Of a DNA stretch of 64,000 nucleotides, positions 51,901-60,165 are shown one piece after another. Location of the stretch: positions 62,001 through 126,000 of the forward strand of contig NCAT01000001.1 in assembly GCA_002255575.1 (NCBI GenBank), in the 5' to 3' direction. Positions within the stretch are counted from its first letter, which is position 1; each line of letters opens with the position of its first letter. Made by a program: the position numbers and the translations under genes. This stretch comes from Acidocella sp. 20-57-95 (GTDB taxonomy: Bacteria; Pseudomonadota; Alphaproteobacteria; Acetobacterales; Acetobacteraceae). The notes under the pieces are model-generated. The model saw only the letters and a list, made by a program, of their open reading frames with translations. It had not been told where the DNA came from and made no database searches.

Positions 51901-52702
51901 AATCGGTAAAGCCCTTGCTCCACCAAGCATCATTCTCAGGTACCGCATGATATTGCGGCAGATAAAATGCCAGCAATTTCGCCCGCCGCACAATTGGTGC
52001 TGGCACTGGCCGAAATTCCTCGAAATCTGCTGAAGGCCGCGTGGCTTGCCGCACCGCACCGGGGATCAGTTTCTCGTGGGCAGGACGCGATGCGAAAAAC
52101 ATTCCACCCGAGCGGTTTGCCAGATAATGCAGCAGCGGGTTCAACCCGCCCAACACCGCACCGTAACGTGCCTGATAAAATTTCATGTCAAACGCAGCGC
52201 ACGGGTTACGCGCTTCCGCCGCACCAAAGGCCAGAAAATGCTCGAACGGGTCAGACCCCGCCGTTGCCACATCCGGATTATTTTCGAAATAATAAACCGG
52301 GTCAAATAATGGCACCGGTGCCACCTGCCCGGTGAAGCGCCGTTCCAGAAAATGCCTCAACGCATTTTCCCCCGCTGCCACCTGATATTCCTGCCGGTAC
52401 CAAGCCGCATGAAAATAGGCGCAAGGGTCGCGGCCTTCCTTGTCGCCATGCGTGACATAATGCAGCAGCGGGTTCAGCCCGGCACGTGCCACATCTTGGT
52501 TCACGGCTAGATAATAATTGGGGTCAAAATACGGGTTCGGCAAATCCCCCTGCCGCCAGCCGAGTTTGCAAAAATACGCCAGCGGGTCTGCCCCAGGGCG
52601 CGCCAGCTCCGGGTGGCGCTGCACATACCAATCCGCCAGGAACAACCCGCTGGCGTGCAAATGAGCCATTTCGGCCTGTAGATATTGCTCTGAAATCGAC
52701 AT
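48926..52702 (-). CDS. 1,258-residue multi-domain glycosyltransferase (repeat + WbsX/GH99-like + GT4 + GT2)
   Basis: Four parts can be read. Residues about 15-215 hold four diverged copies of a 55-residue repeat of the type FDPxYYxxxNxDVAxAGxNPLxHYxxxG-xxEGRxP. Residues about 245-590 are a WbsX-type (GH99-like) domain: LAFYLPQYHAVPENDAWW, FTDWTN, FVWHFYWFNGRRLLDKPL (in part), ANENWTRRWDG, NAWNEWAEGAFLEPD. Residues about 600-945 are a GT4 domain (GFGDVRKGFDLFVQVV, EDPYPTVVMEAITCGVPVVA, in part). Residues about 955-1195 are a GT2 domain (CVVNYNQSRYLG, FFDDGSQDGS, AEADDVSKPRF). There are no membrane helices. It probably adds several residues of a rhamnose-containing surface polysaccharide. The start is ATG preceded by an aggcaggg site. 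Confidence 0.85.
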   Translation of the reverse strand: MSISEQYLQAEMAHLHASGLFLADWYVQRHPELARPGADPLAYFCKLGWRQGDLPNPYFDPNYYLAVNQDVARAGLNPLLHYVTHGDKEGRDPCAYFHAAWYRQEYQVAAGENALRHFLERRFTGQVAPVPLFDPVYYFENNPDVATAGSDPFEHFLAFGAAEARNPCAAFDMKFYQARYGAVLGGLNPLLHYLANRSGGMFFASRPAHEKLIPGAVRQATRPSADFEEFRPVPAPIVRRAKLLAFYLPQYHAVPENDAWWSKGFTDWTNLARGLPRFAGHLQPRVPRDLGFYTLDDPETLRRQVEMAEAAGLFGFVWHFYWFNGRRLLDKPLQHMLADKTIQFPFCVSWANENWTRRWDGLEREVLVAQEYRAADDADLITCFAGLFADSRYIRIAGRPLLMIYRAGLIPDAARRIAAWRDIFATQHGENPLILMVQSLGDHDPSPYGLDGAVEFPPHKITDELVPMNDRLDLFDPDFSAKVYNYQDVVEASLAVPRPNYPLIKTIVPGWDNDPRREGKGLVLHGATPAKYQAWLEALVVQANEHRFYGETLLCVNAWNEWAEGAFLEPDVHFGAAFLNATGRAICEASPHKKASLLLVGHDAQPHGAQMLLLHLARHYAHVNGLDVQILLLGPGPLVPEYQQCGAVTLTNDKATIANILRHYGSIGVRAAIVNSAASARLVPSLAEHGIASILLVHEMPKLLAEHNLQIQAKLGASAAAHVVFPGDYPRQRFCEALQVNLENVVILPQGNYQNIQFSQSARNEIRLRYKIPVHAIVVLGAGFGDVRKGFDLFVQVVRRALAAHGDVYFIWIGEIHSLLRAHLADEIAAASATGRLFLPGFCKDPASYFSAADIFALTSREDPYPTVVMEAITCGVPVVAFENSGAVPGLLQTQKFGRVAKFGDPLDFYAQLRSLFNMDVLQSQRAQLAVMAAPLFSQRDYAQNLLSIALPQLKTVSVCVVNYNQSRYLGPRLQSVFAQTYPVAEILFFDDGSQDGSVDHALQVAQENSRYLQASSHLQNAGSAFALWRQAAAQAKGDYVWIAEADDVSKPRFLANIMALLAANPDAVLAFTDSQMIDADGAVTAGSYRAQYREAGAAMLECSGVMDAGLFLAECLSVQNLMFNISAVVWRRDALCAALARLGEAISSWQIAGDWRLYVEVLAHEKASVAYLAEPLNQHRRHARSVTQTISHARHVEEIAKMHDVLAEELPLLPLVRQAQRRYLASIKNMLDELGTQRNQNVKSTGRSHRIARKTKV

Positions 52703-52751
52703 CAAAAACCCTGCCTCGATGTCGCATCATGCCGGAACGAACCGGCGCCGT

Positions 52752-54299
52752 CTAATCAATCACGGCGTGGGCGGGGGCTGTTGGTGCCAGCGGCGCGGCC
52801 GGCGGTTTGCGCATTAATAACAGGCACGCCACCGCCGGAACCATGGTCAGCAACATCAGCTTATAATCATCAACGTAAGCAATAATCTGCGCCTGTGTCG
52901 TCACCATGCTATCCAGTAGCGAGGCTCCCGCTGGGGTCGTGGGGTTCAACAAATGGCTGACAGCGCCGCCTGCCTGCAAGGGCCGCGCAAACGGTGTGAT
53001 GAATTGCGCCAACGCCGCATGTTCATAATGCGTCTGCCGGTCCAAAAGTGCGGAGGTAACCGAAATGCCAATGGCACTGCCCACATTGCGCAACAGGCTC
53101 AGCAGTGCCGTTCCCTGCGTGCGCAATGCCGGGGCCAAACTGTAGAACGCCACCACCTGCAGCGGAATAAACACGAACCCCAGCCCAGCGCCCTGGATCA
53201 TGATGGTAATGGTCATGTAGGTTACCGAAACATCCGGCGTCCAGCCTTCCAGCATATAGATCGAGGCACTCAGCATCACGTAGCCGGCAAACATAATAGC
53301 TCGGGGGTCAATTTTATTGGTCAAACGCCCCGCAATCATCATCGCCACCATGGTACCAATCCCGCGCGGTGCCATAATCAGCCCAGCCGTTGCCACCGGA
53401 TAGTTCGCAAGATTCTCGAGGTAAGGTGCCAATAACGCTGATGAAGCCAGCAGGATCATCCCCACCGAAAACATCGTGACCAGCGCGGCGTTGAGATTCA
53501 TATCCATAAAGGTGGCACGCGGAATAAAGGGGTTGCGCGCGGTCAGCACATGCACGGTGAACAAATAAAACCCCAGGCCCGCCAGAATGGCTGATACCAC
53601 CACCTCGGGCGAGGCAAACCAATCCAACTCCTCGCCACGATCGAGAAATATCTGCAACCCAGCCAACCCCAGCGAGAGTACGCCAAACCCCAACCAATCA
53701 AACCCGCTAGTGGCCGCCTGCTTCACTTTTGGCAACAGCAACGCCAGCCCGGTTACCGCCACAATGCCGAACGGCAAGTTCACGAAAAACACATATCGCC
53801 AATTATAGTAGGAGGTTAAATATCCGCCCAAAGTCGGCCCCAAAATTGGCCCCACCATGACGCCCATGCCCCAGACGGACATTGCCATGCCGCGCTGCTC
53901 AACCGGGTAAATATCCAGCATCGTTGACTGCGAGAGTGGCACCAGCGCAGCCCCAAACATGCCTTGCAGCAGCCGGTAAATCACCAACTGCACCAATGAA
54001 TCCGCAATGCCGCACAGCATTGAGGTGGCGGTGAACCCCACCAAACAGACGATAAACAAATTCTTCCGGCCAAACCGGGCGGTCAGCCAACCAACCGGCG
54101 CGGTCATGATGGCGGCGGCGATCACATAGGATGTGAGAACCCAGGTAATCTCATCATAGGACGCTGATACACTGCCTTGCATGTAAGGCAGTGCCACGTT
54201 GGCGATGGTGGAATCCAACGCCTGCATCAAGGTCGCGATCATCAGGCAAAAGGTGATCAGCGTGCGGTGCGGTGTGCTGGTATTAGCCCCCTGCGGCAT
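52752..54299 (-). CDS. emrB: EmrB/QacA-type MFS drug efflux protein (DHA2, 14 helices)
   Basis: The 515-residue protein has about 14 hydrophobic helices. It shows the DHA2 signatures: LDSTIANVALPYMQG in helix 1, WVLTSYVIAAAIMTAPVGWLTARFGRK (motif A, in parts) and motif C-like GPILGPTLGGYLTSYYNWRYVF (in parts) with PFG. It works with the adjacent EmrA-like adaptor to export drugs across both membranes. ATG and the emrA stop share one base. An outer-membrane channel (TolC type) is not in the window. Confidence 0.93.
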   Translation of the reverse strand: MPQGANTSTPHRTLITFCLMIATLMQALDSTIANVALPYMQGSVSASYDEITWVLTSYVIAAAIMTAPVGWLTARFGRKNLFIVCLVGFTATSMLCGIADSLVQLVIYRLLQGMFGAALVPLSQSTMLDIYPVEQRGMAMSVWGMGVMVGPILGPTLGGYLTSYYNWRYVFFVNLPFGIVAVTGLALLLPKVKQAATSGFDWLGFGVLSLGLAGLQIFLDRGEELDWFASPEVVVSAILAGLGFYLFTVHVLTARNPFIPRATFMDMNLNAALVTMFSVGMILLASSALLAPYLENLANYPVATAGLIMAPRGIGTMVAMMIAGRLTNKIDPRAIMFAGYVMLSASIYMLEGWTPDVSVTYMTITIMIQGAGLGFVFIPLQVVAFYSLAPALRTQGTALLSLLRNVGSAIGISVTSALLDRQTHYEHAALAQFITPFARPLQAGGAVSHLLNPTTPAGASLLDSMVTTQAQIIAYVDDYKLMLLTMVPAVACLLLMRKPPAAPLAPTAPAHAVID

Positions 54300-55390
54300 C
54301 AGAACAAGTCCGAAAGGTGCCGATGATGCTGCGTATCAATGTTAATTTCAGCACTCATGCCATCGCGCAGTATGAACCCGCGCGGGCCGGATGTTATCTG
54401 CACCCGCACCGGAATTCGCTGCACCACCTTCACCCAGTTGCCAGACGAGTTCTGCGCAGGGAGTATGGAAAATTCCGAGCCACTGGCCGGGCTGATGCTC
54501 TGCACCATCCCATGCCAGGTCTGGCCCGGATAGGCATCAACCGTGATATCGACGCTCTGCCCGGGCTTCACCCATGTAAGATCGCTCTCTTTTGGCTGTG
54601 CCGTCACCCAGAAATCAGTATCAGAGACCAGCCCAAAGGCCGCTGTGCCGGCCGGCAGAAACATCCCCGGCTGCAATTGCTCCACCATCGTCACGGTGCC
54701 TGAAAATGGTGCCACAACCACGCTGTGTTCTTGCTGCAGCTTGGCATTGTTCAACTGCGCCAGAGCGGTCTGGTACTCCGGCGTGTCGGTCACCGGAATG
54801 GCCGGGTCGTTGGCAAGCTTCGCCAATTGGATGCCCGATTCATCCTGCAACTGCGTCAGCTTGATCTGATCTGCCTGCAACTTGAAGCGCGCGTCATCGT
54901 AAATGGCCTTGGTGACGCCACCATTGCCCACCACCGCCGCATATTTGGCAAGGTTGCTCTGATCATCGGCGATTTGAACTTTCTGCGCGGCGATTTCATC
55001 GAGCGCCTCAGCATAAGCGCGCTTGGCCGAGGCAACATCAAGCTTCGCCTGATCCAGCTGGGCTTGGGCCTGTGCTACCGCAATATCGAACGATTTCTGC
55101 CCTAGCTTGAACAGCACCTGCCCGGCCTCAACATGCTGGTTGTCTTTTACATCCACCTCGCCCACCAAACCGGAGACATCTGTGGAAAGCGATACCTTGG
55201 CGGCATCAACATAAGTATCGTCACTGCCCACGTAGCGGCCACCCGTTAGCCAATAGATCAGCGAGCCCACCACAACGATGACCACCCCGCCGATCATCAA
55301 CACTGGCCGCAGCAGTTTCAGACGGTTAGCGCGGCGAAAACCAGAATTGGTAGGGGCAGTATTGCGCGCCACCGTATTGGCCTGAGACAT
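54299..55390 (-). CDS. emrA: EmrA-like membrane fusion protein (HlyD family)
   Basis: The 363-residue periplasmic adaptor has one N-terminal helix (about residues 28-50) and a split biotinyl/lipoyl half (SGLVGEVDVKDNQHVEAGQVLFKL, in parts). A long coiled-coil hairpin covers about 90-185. The second half ends with VVAPFSGTVTMVEQLQPGMFL and a beta-barrel. This is the standard layout of the EmrA/HlyD family, which links the MFS pump to an outer-membrane channel. It begins one base overlapping the marR stop, so regulator and pump form one operon. Confidence 0.94.
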   Translation of the reverse strand: MSQANTVARNTAPTNSGFRRANRLKLLRPVLMIGGVVIVVVGSLIYWLTGGRYVGSDDTYVDAAKVSLSTDVSGLVGEVDVKDNQHVEAGQVLFKLGQKSFDIAVAQAQAQLDQAKLDVASAKRAYAEALDEIAAQKVQIADDQSNLAKYAAVVGNGGVTKAIYDDARFKLQADQIKLTQLQDESGIQLAKLANDPAIPVTDTPEYQTALAQLNNAKLQQEHSVVVAPFSGTVTMVEQLQPGMFLPAGTAAFGLVSDTDFWVTAQPKESDLTWVKPGQSVDITVDAYPGQTWHGMVQSISPASGSEFSILPAQNSSGNWVKVVQRIPVRVQITSGPRGFILRDGMSAEINIDTQHHRHLSDLF

Positions 55391-55857
55391 TACGCAACCT
55401 CCTTGCTAGGGCCAGACTTGCTCTCCGGCATATTCAATAGATTCGCCTTCATTTGGTTCAGCCCCATCAGCATCGCCTCACGCACTGCATCGGGTACCCC
55501 GGCACCAATATCTGCCGCCAATGCCTGCTTCAGCACCGCGAGCTCCTGCAAAACCGGCGCGGCGGCGGGAAGCAAATGCAGCCGCCAGATCCGCCGGTCG
55601 GTTGCGTCGGGCCGCCGCTCAATCAGGCCGCTGGCCGCCAGACGGTCCACCAGGCGCGCCACTGAAATTGGTTCCACCTCAAGCAAATCGGCAATTTCCT
55701 TCTGCGAGAGGCCCGGGTTTCTGGACAGCCGGGACAGCAACGCCCATTGCGCCCTGGTGACACCGTGGGCGCTGGCGCGCTTATCCGCCTCAACCCGCAG
55801 CATCCGGGCAACATCATGCAGCAGAAACAGTAAATCACGGTCGGTATGCTGGCTCAT
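55390..55857 (-). CDS. MarR family transcriptional regulator of the efflux operon
   Basis: The 155-residue protein has a winged helix-turn-helix of the MarR type: VTRAQWALLSRLSRNPGLSQKEIADLLEVEPISVARLVDRL (read in parts, about residues 33-75) followed by the wing RRPDATDRRIWRLHLLP. MarR proteins usually repress their own operon and an adjacent pump until a phenolic or similar ligand binds. It is the first gene of marR-emrA-emrB, and a palindrome lies just upstream. ATG was preferred to the GTG directly before it. Confidence 0.93.
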   Translation of the reverse strand: MSQHTDRDLLFLLHDVARMLRVEADKRASAHGVTRAQWALLSRLSRNPGLSQKEIADLLEVEPISVARLVDRLAASGLIERRPDATDRRIWRLHLLPAAAPVLQELAVLKQALAADIGAGVPDAVREAMLMGLNQMKANLLNMPESKSGPSKEVA

Positions 55858-55871
55858 CACGGACTATATAA

Positions 55872-55883
55872 TAAGCACGCTTA
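55872..55883. promoter_or_regulatory. Candidate MarR operator palindrome
   Basis: TAAGC-AC-GCTTA is a perfect 5-bp dyad 15 bases before the marR start and next to an AT-rich TTATATAG stretch that could be a -10 element. Its size and position suit an autorepression site. It is read by eye only. Confidence 0.45.
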
Positions 55884-55991
55884 CGGATATTTGCGAGGGT
55901 GCGGCACCATAATTCTGCCGCCATAAAAATGCTTGGCGCGAGTCTCGAAACAGTCATAAGCTGACCGCAAGAACAACACTGGAGACCGCCG

Positions 55992-56198
55992 ATGCCCGAA
56001 CCGATTTTGCCGATTCTCGAAGCTATGAAAGCCAGCCACAGCCTGCATCTGGAGCGGCTACTCAAGTTCAAGGAAGCTGGCGGCAAGCTGGATGGCGACC
56101 CGAACCATGAAACCATCGAGGAGCTGATCAACCGCGAGCGCCTCGCCGTTAGCCGCTTCGCCAGCTCAATCGAGCATATGAGCAAACTGCACGCCTAA
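55992..56198 (+). CDS. Small helical protein of unknown function
   Basis: This 68-residue product (MPEPILPILEAMKASHS...) is charged, amphipathic and entirely helical in appearance, with His in SHSLHLERLL and HMSKLHA and a Glu-rich centre (HETIEELINRERLA). A tggag site lies eight bases before the ATG and a clear terminator follows the stop, so it is a real one-gene unit, divergent from marR. I do not recognise the family. Confidence 0.65.
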   Translation: MPEPILPILEAMKASHSLHLERLLKFKEAGGKLDGDPNHETIEELINRERLAVSRFASSIEHMSKLHA

Positions 56199-56202
56199 CA
56201 TA

Positions 56203-56230
56203 AAAAGGCCCGGCAAAAACCGGGCCTTTT
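56203..56230. terminator. Strong bidirectional terminator
   Basis: AAAAGGCCCGG and CCGGGCCTTTT form a perfect 11-bp stem around CAAAAA. T runs occur on both strands, so it ends the small gene rightward and pntB leftward. Confidence 0.92.
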
Positions 56231-56252
56231 CGTTATTTTGAGCGGCAGCGCT

Positions 56253-57656
56253 TTAGTGGTTCAAAGACTGCACAATCTCTTCGGTCATCTTCTTCGCATC
56301 ACCGAACAGCATCATGGTATTGTCGCGGAAGAACAACTCATTATCCACGCCCGCATAACCTGAAGCCATCGAGCGCTTCACGAACAGCACGGTCTTGGCC
56401 TTATCCACTTCTAAAATCGGCATGCCGAAAATCGGGCTGGCCGGGTTGGTCTTGGCAGCCGGGTTGGTCACGTCATTCGCGCCGATGACATACACCACGT
56501 CAGCGGTCGCAAATTCATTGTTGATCTGCTCAAGCTCGAACACTTCATCATACGGCACATTGGCTTCCGCCAGCAGCACGTTCATGTGGCCCGGCATACG
56601 GCCCGCCACCGGATGGATCGCGTATTTCACTTCCACGCCATCTTTCTTCAACGTATCCGCCATTTCGCGCAAAGCATGTTGGGCTTGCGAGACCGCCATA
56701 CCGTAGCCCGGCACCACGATCACCTTGGAGGCATTCTTCATAATGAAGGCCGCGTCTTCAGCCGAGCCGATTTTCACAGCCTTATCACCTGCCGGACCCG
56801 CCACAGCCGCTTCGCCGGTGGTGCCGAAGCCACCCAGGATCACGTTGAAAATGCTGCGGTTCATGCCCTTACACATAATATAGGACAGAATGGCACCGGA
56901 TGAGCCAACCAGCGCACCGGTCACAATCAGTGCCAAGTTGCCAATGGTGAAACCAATGCCTGATGCCGCCCAACCTGAATACGAATTCAGCATCGAGACC
57001 ACCACCGGCATGTCCGCACCACCAATCGGGATGATCAGCAGAAGGCCGATGGAGAGCGCCAGCACCGCAATCAACCAGAACACAACCTGGCTGCCACCGG
57101 TGACCAGGAACACAATAATCAGCACCACCAGCAAAATGCCGAGGCCAAGATTAATCTGGTGCTGACCCTTGAACGTGATCGGGGTGCCAGACATTAAAGC
57201 CTGCAATTTTGCAAATGCGATCAACGAGCCGGTGAAGGTGATGGCACCAATCGCCAGACCCAGCGACATTTCAACCAAGCTCTCCAGATGGATATGCCCT
57301 GGTGTACCAATGCCGAAGCTCTCCGGCGCGTTCAGCGCCGACGCCGCCACAAACACTGCGGCCAGACCAACCAGCGAGTGGAACGCCGCCACCAACTGCG
57401 GCAATGCGGTCATTTTAATACGTTGCGCGGCAATGGTGCCGATGGTGCCGCCAATGGCAACGCCCACCACAATCAAGGCAACACCGCCAAAGGACATGCC
57501 GCCATGCAGCAGCGTTGCCACAATGGCAATTGCCATACCGATGATACCCATCTGGTTACCGCGGCGGGAGGTGAGCGGGTGAGACAGGCCCCGCAGCGCC
57601 AGAATAAACAGCACGGCGGCGACGAGATAAGCGAAAGCAGTCAAAGAATCATTCAT
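56253..57656 (-). CDS. pntB: NAD(P) transhydrogenase subunit beta
   Basis: PntB carries most of the proton channel and the NADP-binding domain III of the proton-pumping transhydrogenase. The 467-residue protein has about nine membrane helices in its first 270 residues (including GGTIGTIAAQRIKMTALPQ, in part). The soluble domain has VVPGYGMAVSQAQHALREM, HPVAGRMPGHMNVLLAEANVPYDEV (in parts), VIGANDVTNPAA, and KRSMASGYAGVDNELF near the end. Length is typical. It is the last gene of pntAA-pntAB-pntB. Confidence 0.97.
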   Translation of the reverse strand: MNDSLTAFAYLVAAVLFILALRGLSHPLTSRRGNQMGIIGMAIAIVATLLHGGMSFGGVALIVVGVAIGGTIGTIAAQRIKMTALPQLVAAFHSLVGLAAVFVAASALNAPESFGIGTPGHIHLESLVEMSLGLAIGAITFTGSLIAFAKLQALMSGTPITFKGQHQINLGLGILLVVLIIVFLVTGGSQVVFWLIAVLALSIGLLLIIPIGGADMPVVVSMLNSYSGWAASGIGFTIGNLALIVTGALVGSSGAILSYIMCKGMNRSIFNVILGGFGTTGEAAVAGPAGDKAVKIGSAEDAAFIMKNASKVIVVPGYGMAVSQAQHALREMADTLKKDGVEVKYAIHPVAGRMPGHMNVLLAEANVPYDEVFELEQINNEFATADVVYVIGANDVTNPAAKTNPASPIFGMPILEVDKAKTVLFVKRSMASGYAGVDNELFFRDNTMMLFGDAKKMTEEIVQSLNH

Positions 57657-57669
57657 AGGGGCGTTCGCC

Positions 57670-58062
57670 TTATTGTTTCTTGCGGAACATCGAGAGCATG
57701 CGGTTGGTCACCACAAAGCCGCCAAAAATATTGACACTCACCAGCACCACGGCGAGGAAGCCGAAAATATGCGCGGCCGTGCCACCCTTCAGCCCGGCGG
57801 CCAGCATAGCACCCACAATAATGACCGATGAAATGGCGTTGGTCACCGCCATCAAAGGCGAGTGCAACGCCGGGGTGACGTTCCAGACCACATAGTAGCC
57901 CACGAAAATTGCCAGCACAAAAATGCTGAACATATAAACGAACGGCGCCGCAGGTGGCGCGTTCTGCGCTGCAATGGCGGCCACACCGGCGGCGTTCTGG
58001 GCGAGAATAGATGCCTGGTGGGCAAGGTCTGCCGCCTGGCTCGCAAGATCAGTTGGGGTCAT
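57670..58062 (-). CDS. pntAB: NAD(P) transhydrogenase subunit alpha part 2 (membrane part)
   Basis: The 130-residue protein has three or four hydrophobic helices and is equivalent to the membrane part of E. coli PntA. It has [38 protein letters not shown] (read in parts), the characteristic segment, and [17 protein letters not shown] at the end. The split of PntA into a soluble and a membrane polypeptide is the arrangement known from Rhodospirillum rubrum and other alphaproteobacteria. It lies between the other two subunit genes, 13 and 15 bases apart. Confidence 0.96.
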   Translation of the reverse strand: MTPTDLASQAADLAHQASILAQNAAGVAAIAAQNAPPAAPFVYMFSIFVLAIFVGYYVVWNVTPALHSPLMAVTNAISSVIIVGAMLAAGLKGGTAAHIFGFLAVVLVSVNIFGGFVVTNRMLSMFRKKQ

Positions 58063-58077
58063 GTTTATGTTCCTCGA

Positions 58078-59217
58078 TTACGCAGCAGCGGCTGGCTGAA
58101 AATTCGGGTGGACAATCTGCCCGCCCTTGGTCAGCAGCACGCCTTTAATGATATCGTCAGTTTCAACCAGCTTCGGCGCTTTCGCTTCCTTGTCCCAAAA
58201 AGTGGTGAGGAAGGTCAGCAGATTGCGGGCGTAAAGCTGGCTGGCCGCCACGCCGATGCGTGATGGCCAATTGCGGTACCCCAAAACCAGCACGCCGTTC
58301 TCGGTCACGGTCAGTTCGCCCGGCACGGTGGCGGCGCAGTTACCGCCGGAATCCGATGCGAGATCGACGATTACGCTGCCCGGACGCATCGCAGCCACCA
58401 TTTCGGCGGTCACAATGGTCGGCGCCTTGCGGCCCTGTACCAACGCGGTGCAGATCACGATGTCGTTTTTGGCAACCGTCACGGCCATCAAATCAGCCTG
58501 CTTCTTGCGGAACTCATCCGACATCTGGCCGGCATAAGGGCCAGTCTGCTTGGCGGTTTCCTCGTCCTCAACGCCCACATAGGTGGCGCCGAGCGACTTG
58601 ATTTCTTCTTTTGCGGCCGGGCGCACGTCGGTGCCCGAAACGATGCCGCCCAAACGCCGGGCGGTCGCAATTGCCTGCAAGCCAGCCACACCGGCGCCAA
58701 TCACCAGCACGCGGGCCGGTGGCACGGTGCCAGCCGCTGTCATCATCATGGGGAAGCCACGGGCAAAGGCCCCGGCGGCTTCGATCACGGCGCGATAACC
58801 GGCAAGGTTCGCCTGGCTGGAGAGCACATCCATGCTCTGTGCACGCGTAATACGTGGCAGCAGTTCCATCGCCACGCCATCAATCCCAGCTTCAGCCAAT
58901 TCGGTTACCAACGAGGGGTTAGCAAACGTGTTCATGGTGCAGACCAGCAGCGTGCCTTTGCCGATCAGCTTACGAACCGCTTCATCGGGTGCCTGCACGG
59001 CAAACAAAATGCCCGCATCTTTCAAGGCGGCCGCTGCATCCGCTGCAATTTCAGCCCCAGCAGCGCTATATTCAGCATCCGAAATCGACGCCGACAGGCC
59101 AGCACCCGCTTCAACCGCAACATGCAGGCCCAGAGCCATTAACTTTTTAACCGTATCCGGTGTGGCCGCCACACGGGCTTCACCAGACGCACGTTCCTTC
59201 AATACCGCCAGACGCAT
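58078..59217 (-). CDS. pntAA: NAD(P) transhydrogenase subunit alpha part 1 (NAD-binding)
   Basis: The 379-residue soluble protein binds NAD on the cytoplasmic side of the complex. It starts MRLAVLKERASGEARVAATPD (in part), as in alanine dehydrogenase relatives. It has LPRITRAQSMDVLSSQANLAGY (in parts), the NAD fold VLVIGAGVAGLQAIATARRLG (in part) and VIVDLASDSGGNCA. The upstream 19 residues of the open frame were dropped because MRLAVLKE is the canonical start. It is the first gene of the operon; the 127-base gap upstream has no other gene. Confidence 0.96.
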   Translation of the reverse strand: MRLAVLKERASGEARVAATPDTVKKLMALGLHVAVEAGAGLSASISDAEYSAAGAEIAADAAAALKDAGILFAVQAPDEAVRKLIGKGTLLVCTMNTFANPSLVTELAEAGIDGVAMELLPRITRAQSMDVLSSQANLAGYRAVIEAAGAFARGFPMMMTAAGTVPPARVLVIGAGVAGLQAIATARRLGGIVSGTDVRPAAKEEIKSLGATYVGVEDEETAKQTGPYAGQMSDEFRKKQADLMAVTVAKNDIVICTALVQGRKAPTIVTAEMVAAMRPGSVIVDLASDSGGNCAATVPGELTVTENGVLVLGYRNWPSRIGVAASQLYARNLLTFLTTFWDKEAKAPKLVETDDIIKGVLLTKGGQIVHPNFQPAAAA

Positions 59218-59344
59218 ATAACCATCCCCATAAGCCAAGACGCCGGTGTTCAATGACCGGCGGTGCAATTGCAACGCACCATGCTGGAGCTAGGCATTCG
59301 ATGCAAGAGTGACAACAGTCAAGCCCCCATGATTGGGGTGCATT

Positions 59345-60043
59345 TCACGCTATAATAACAGCCACATGGCCTTTTTCAGCGGCAAATCCCAAATAGGAAT
59401 AGGTATGACCCGATGCCTTAATAAATTCCTGGAACGCTTTGTACTCATGCTGCCGCCAACCAGGATAGTTGAAATACTCATCAAACACGATCACGGTGCC
59501 AGACTGGATACGATCCTGTAAGTGCTTGAAAATACTTACGGTTGAAGGATAAATATCGCAATCAACATGAATCAGAGCACATGGTTCGGGATGGGTTGCC
59601 AGAAATTCCGGCAACGTGTCATCAAACCAGCCTTGATGTAGCTCGCAATTTGCCAGCACGCGTGGGAGACGACCCTGCAGGGAGAAGGATCCCTTAACCT
59701 CCTTGGTGCCGTTCCAATGGCTGGGCAAACCTTCAAAACTGTCAAAACCATGGACCGTACGGGTCGTCTCGGCCGCAAGGTGCCGCAAGGATGCGCCTTT
59801 CTCGACCCCAAACTCCAAAATCAACCCTTTTTCTGGCGCGTGGGACAGTGCGAAGGATAGCAGTTGAAACCGGTTGGTCCGCACAACGGCCTCTGGCATG
59901 TTGGCCAGAATATATGCAACGGCCTCCGCTTTGGCATGTAGGCGCAAGTCAATCCAAAGATCATTCGCGTAAAATGAATGTAAAAACTTGCGGTAAAAGC
60001 GGGCCAACATCCCTTCCCGCCACCTGCCCCTGATCAACGCCAT
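59345..60043 (-). CDS. TylF/macrocin O-methyltransferase-like enzyme
   Basis: The 232-residue protein has the class I SAM fold in its TylF-type variant: LILEFGVEKGASLRHLA (about residues 74-90), HGFDSFEGLPSHW, ALIHVDCDIYPSTVSIFKHL (in part) and VIVFDEYFNYPGW, where the Asp residues bind metal. TylF-family enzymes methylate sugar hydroxyls in antibiotics and surface glycans. The ATG at MALIRGRW has an aagg site six bases upstream; a TTG further up is less likely. No operon partner is adjacent, so the glycan substrate is unknown. Confidence 0.85.
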   Translation of the reverse strand: MALIRGRWREGMLARFYRKFLHSFYANDLWIDLRLHAKAEAVAYILANMPEAVVRTNRFQLLSFALSHAPEKGLILEFGVEKGASLRHLAAETTRTVHGFDSFEGLPSHWNGTKEVKGSFSLQGRLPRVLANCELHQGWFDDTLPEFLATHPEPCALIHVDCDIYPSTVSIFKHLQDRIQSGTVIVFDEYFNYPGWRQHEYKAFQEFIKASGHTYSYLGFAAEKGHVAVIIA

Positions 60044-60165
60044 TTTCAACCTTATCCCCAAACGCCAAAACGCCAAACGCTACCGTCTAGCGGTGACCCG
60101 CCTCAGACCCGACTCATAACGGCGCAAAGCCGACATAGCGGCCATCTCGCCGATCTACGTTATCT

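Noticed and set aside
59309..59331. CCCC-ATGATT-GGGG hairpin as a terminator after the TylF-like gene
   Set aside because: The stem is short and no T run follows on the gene strand.
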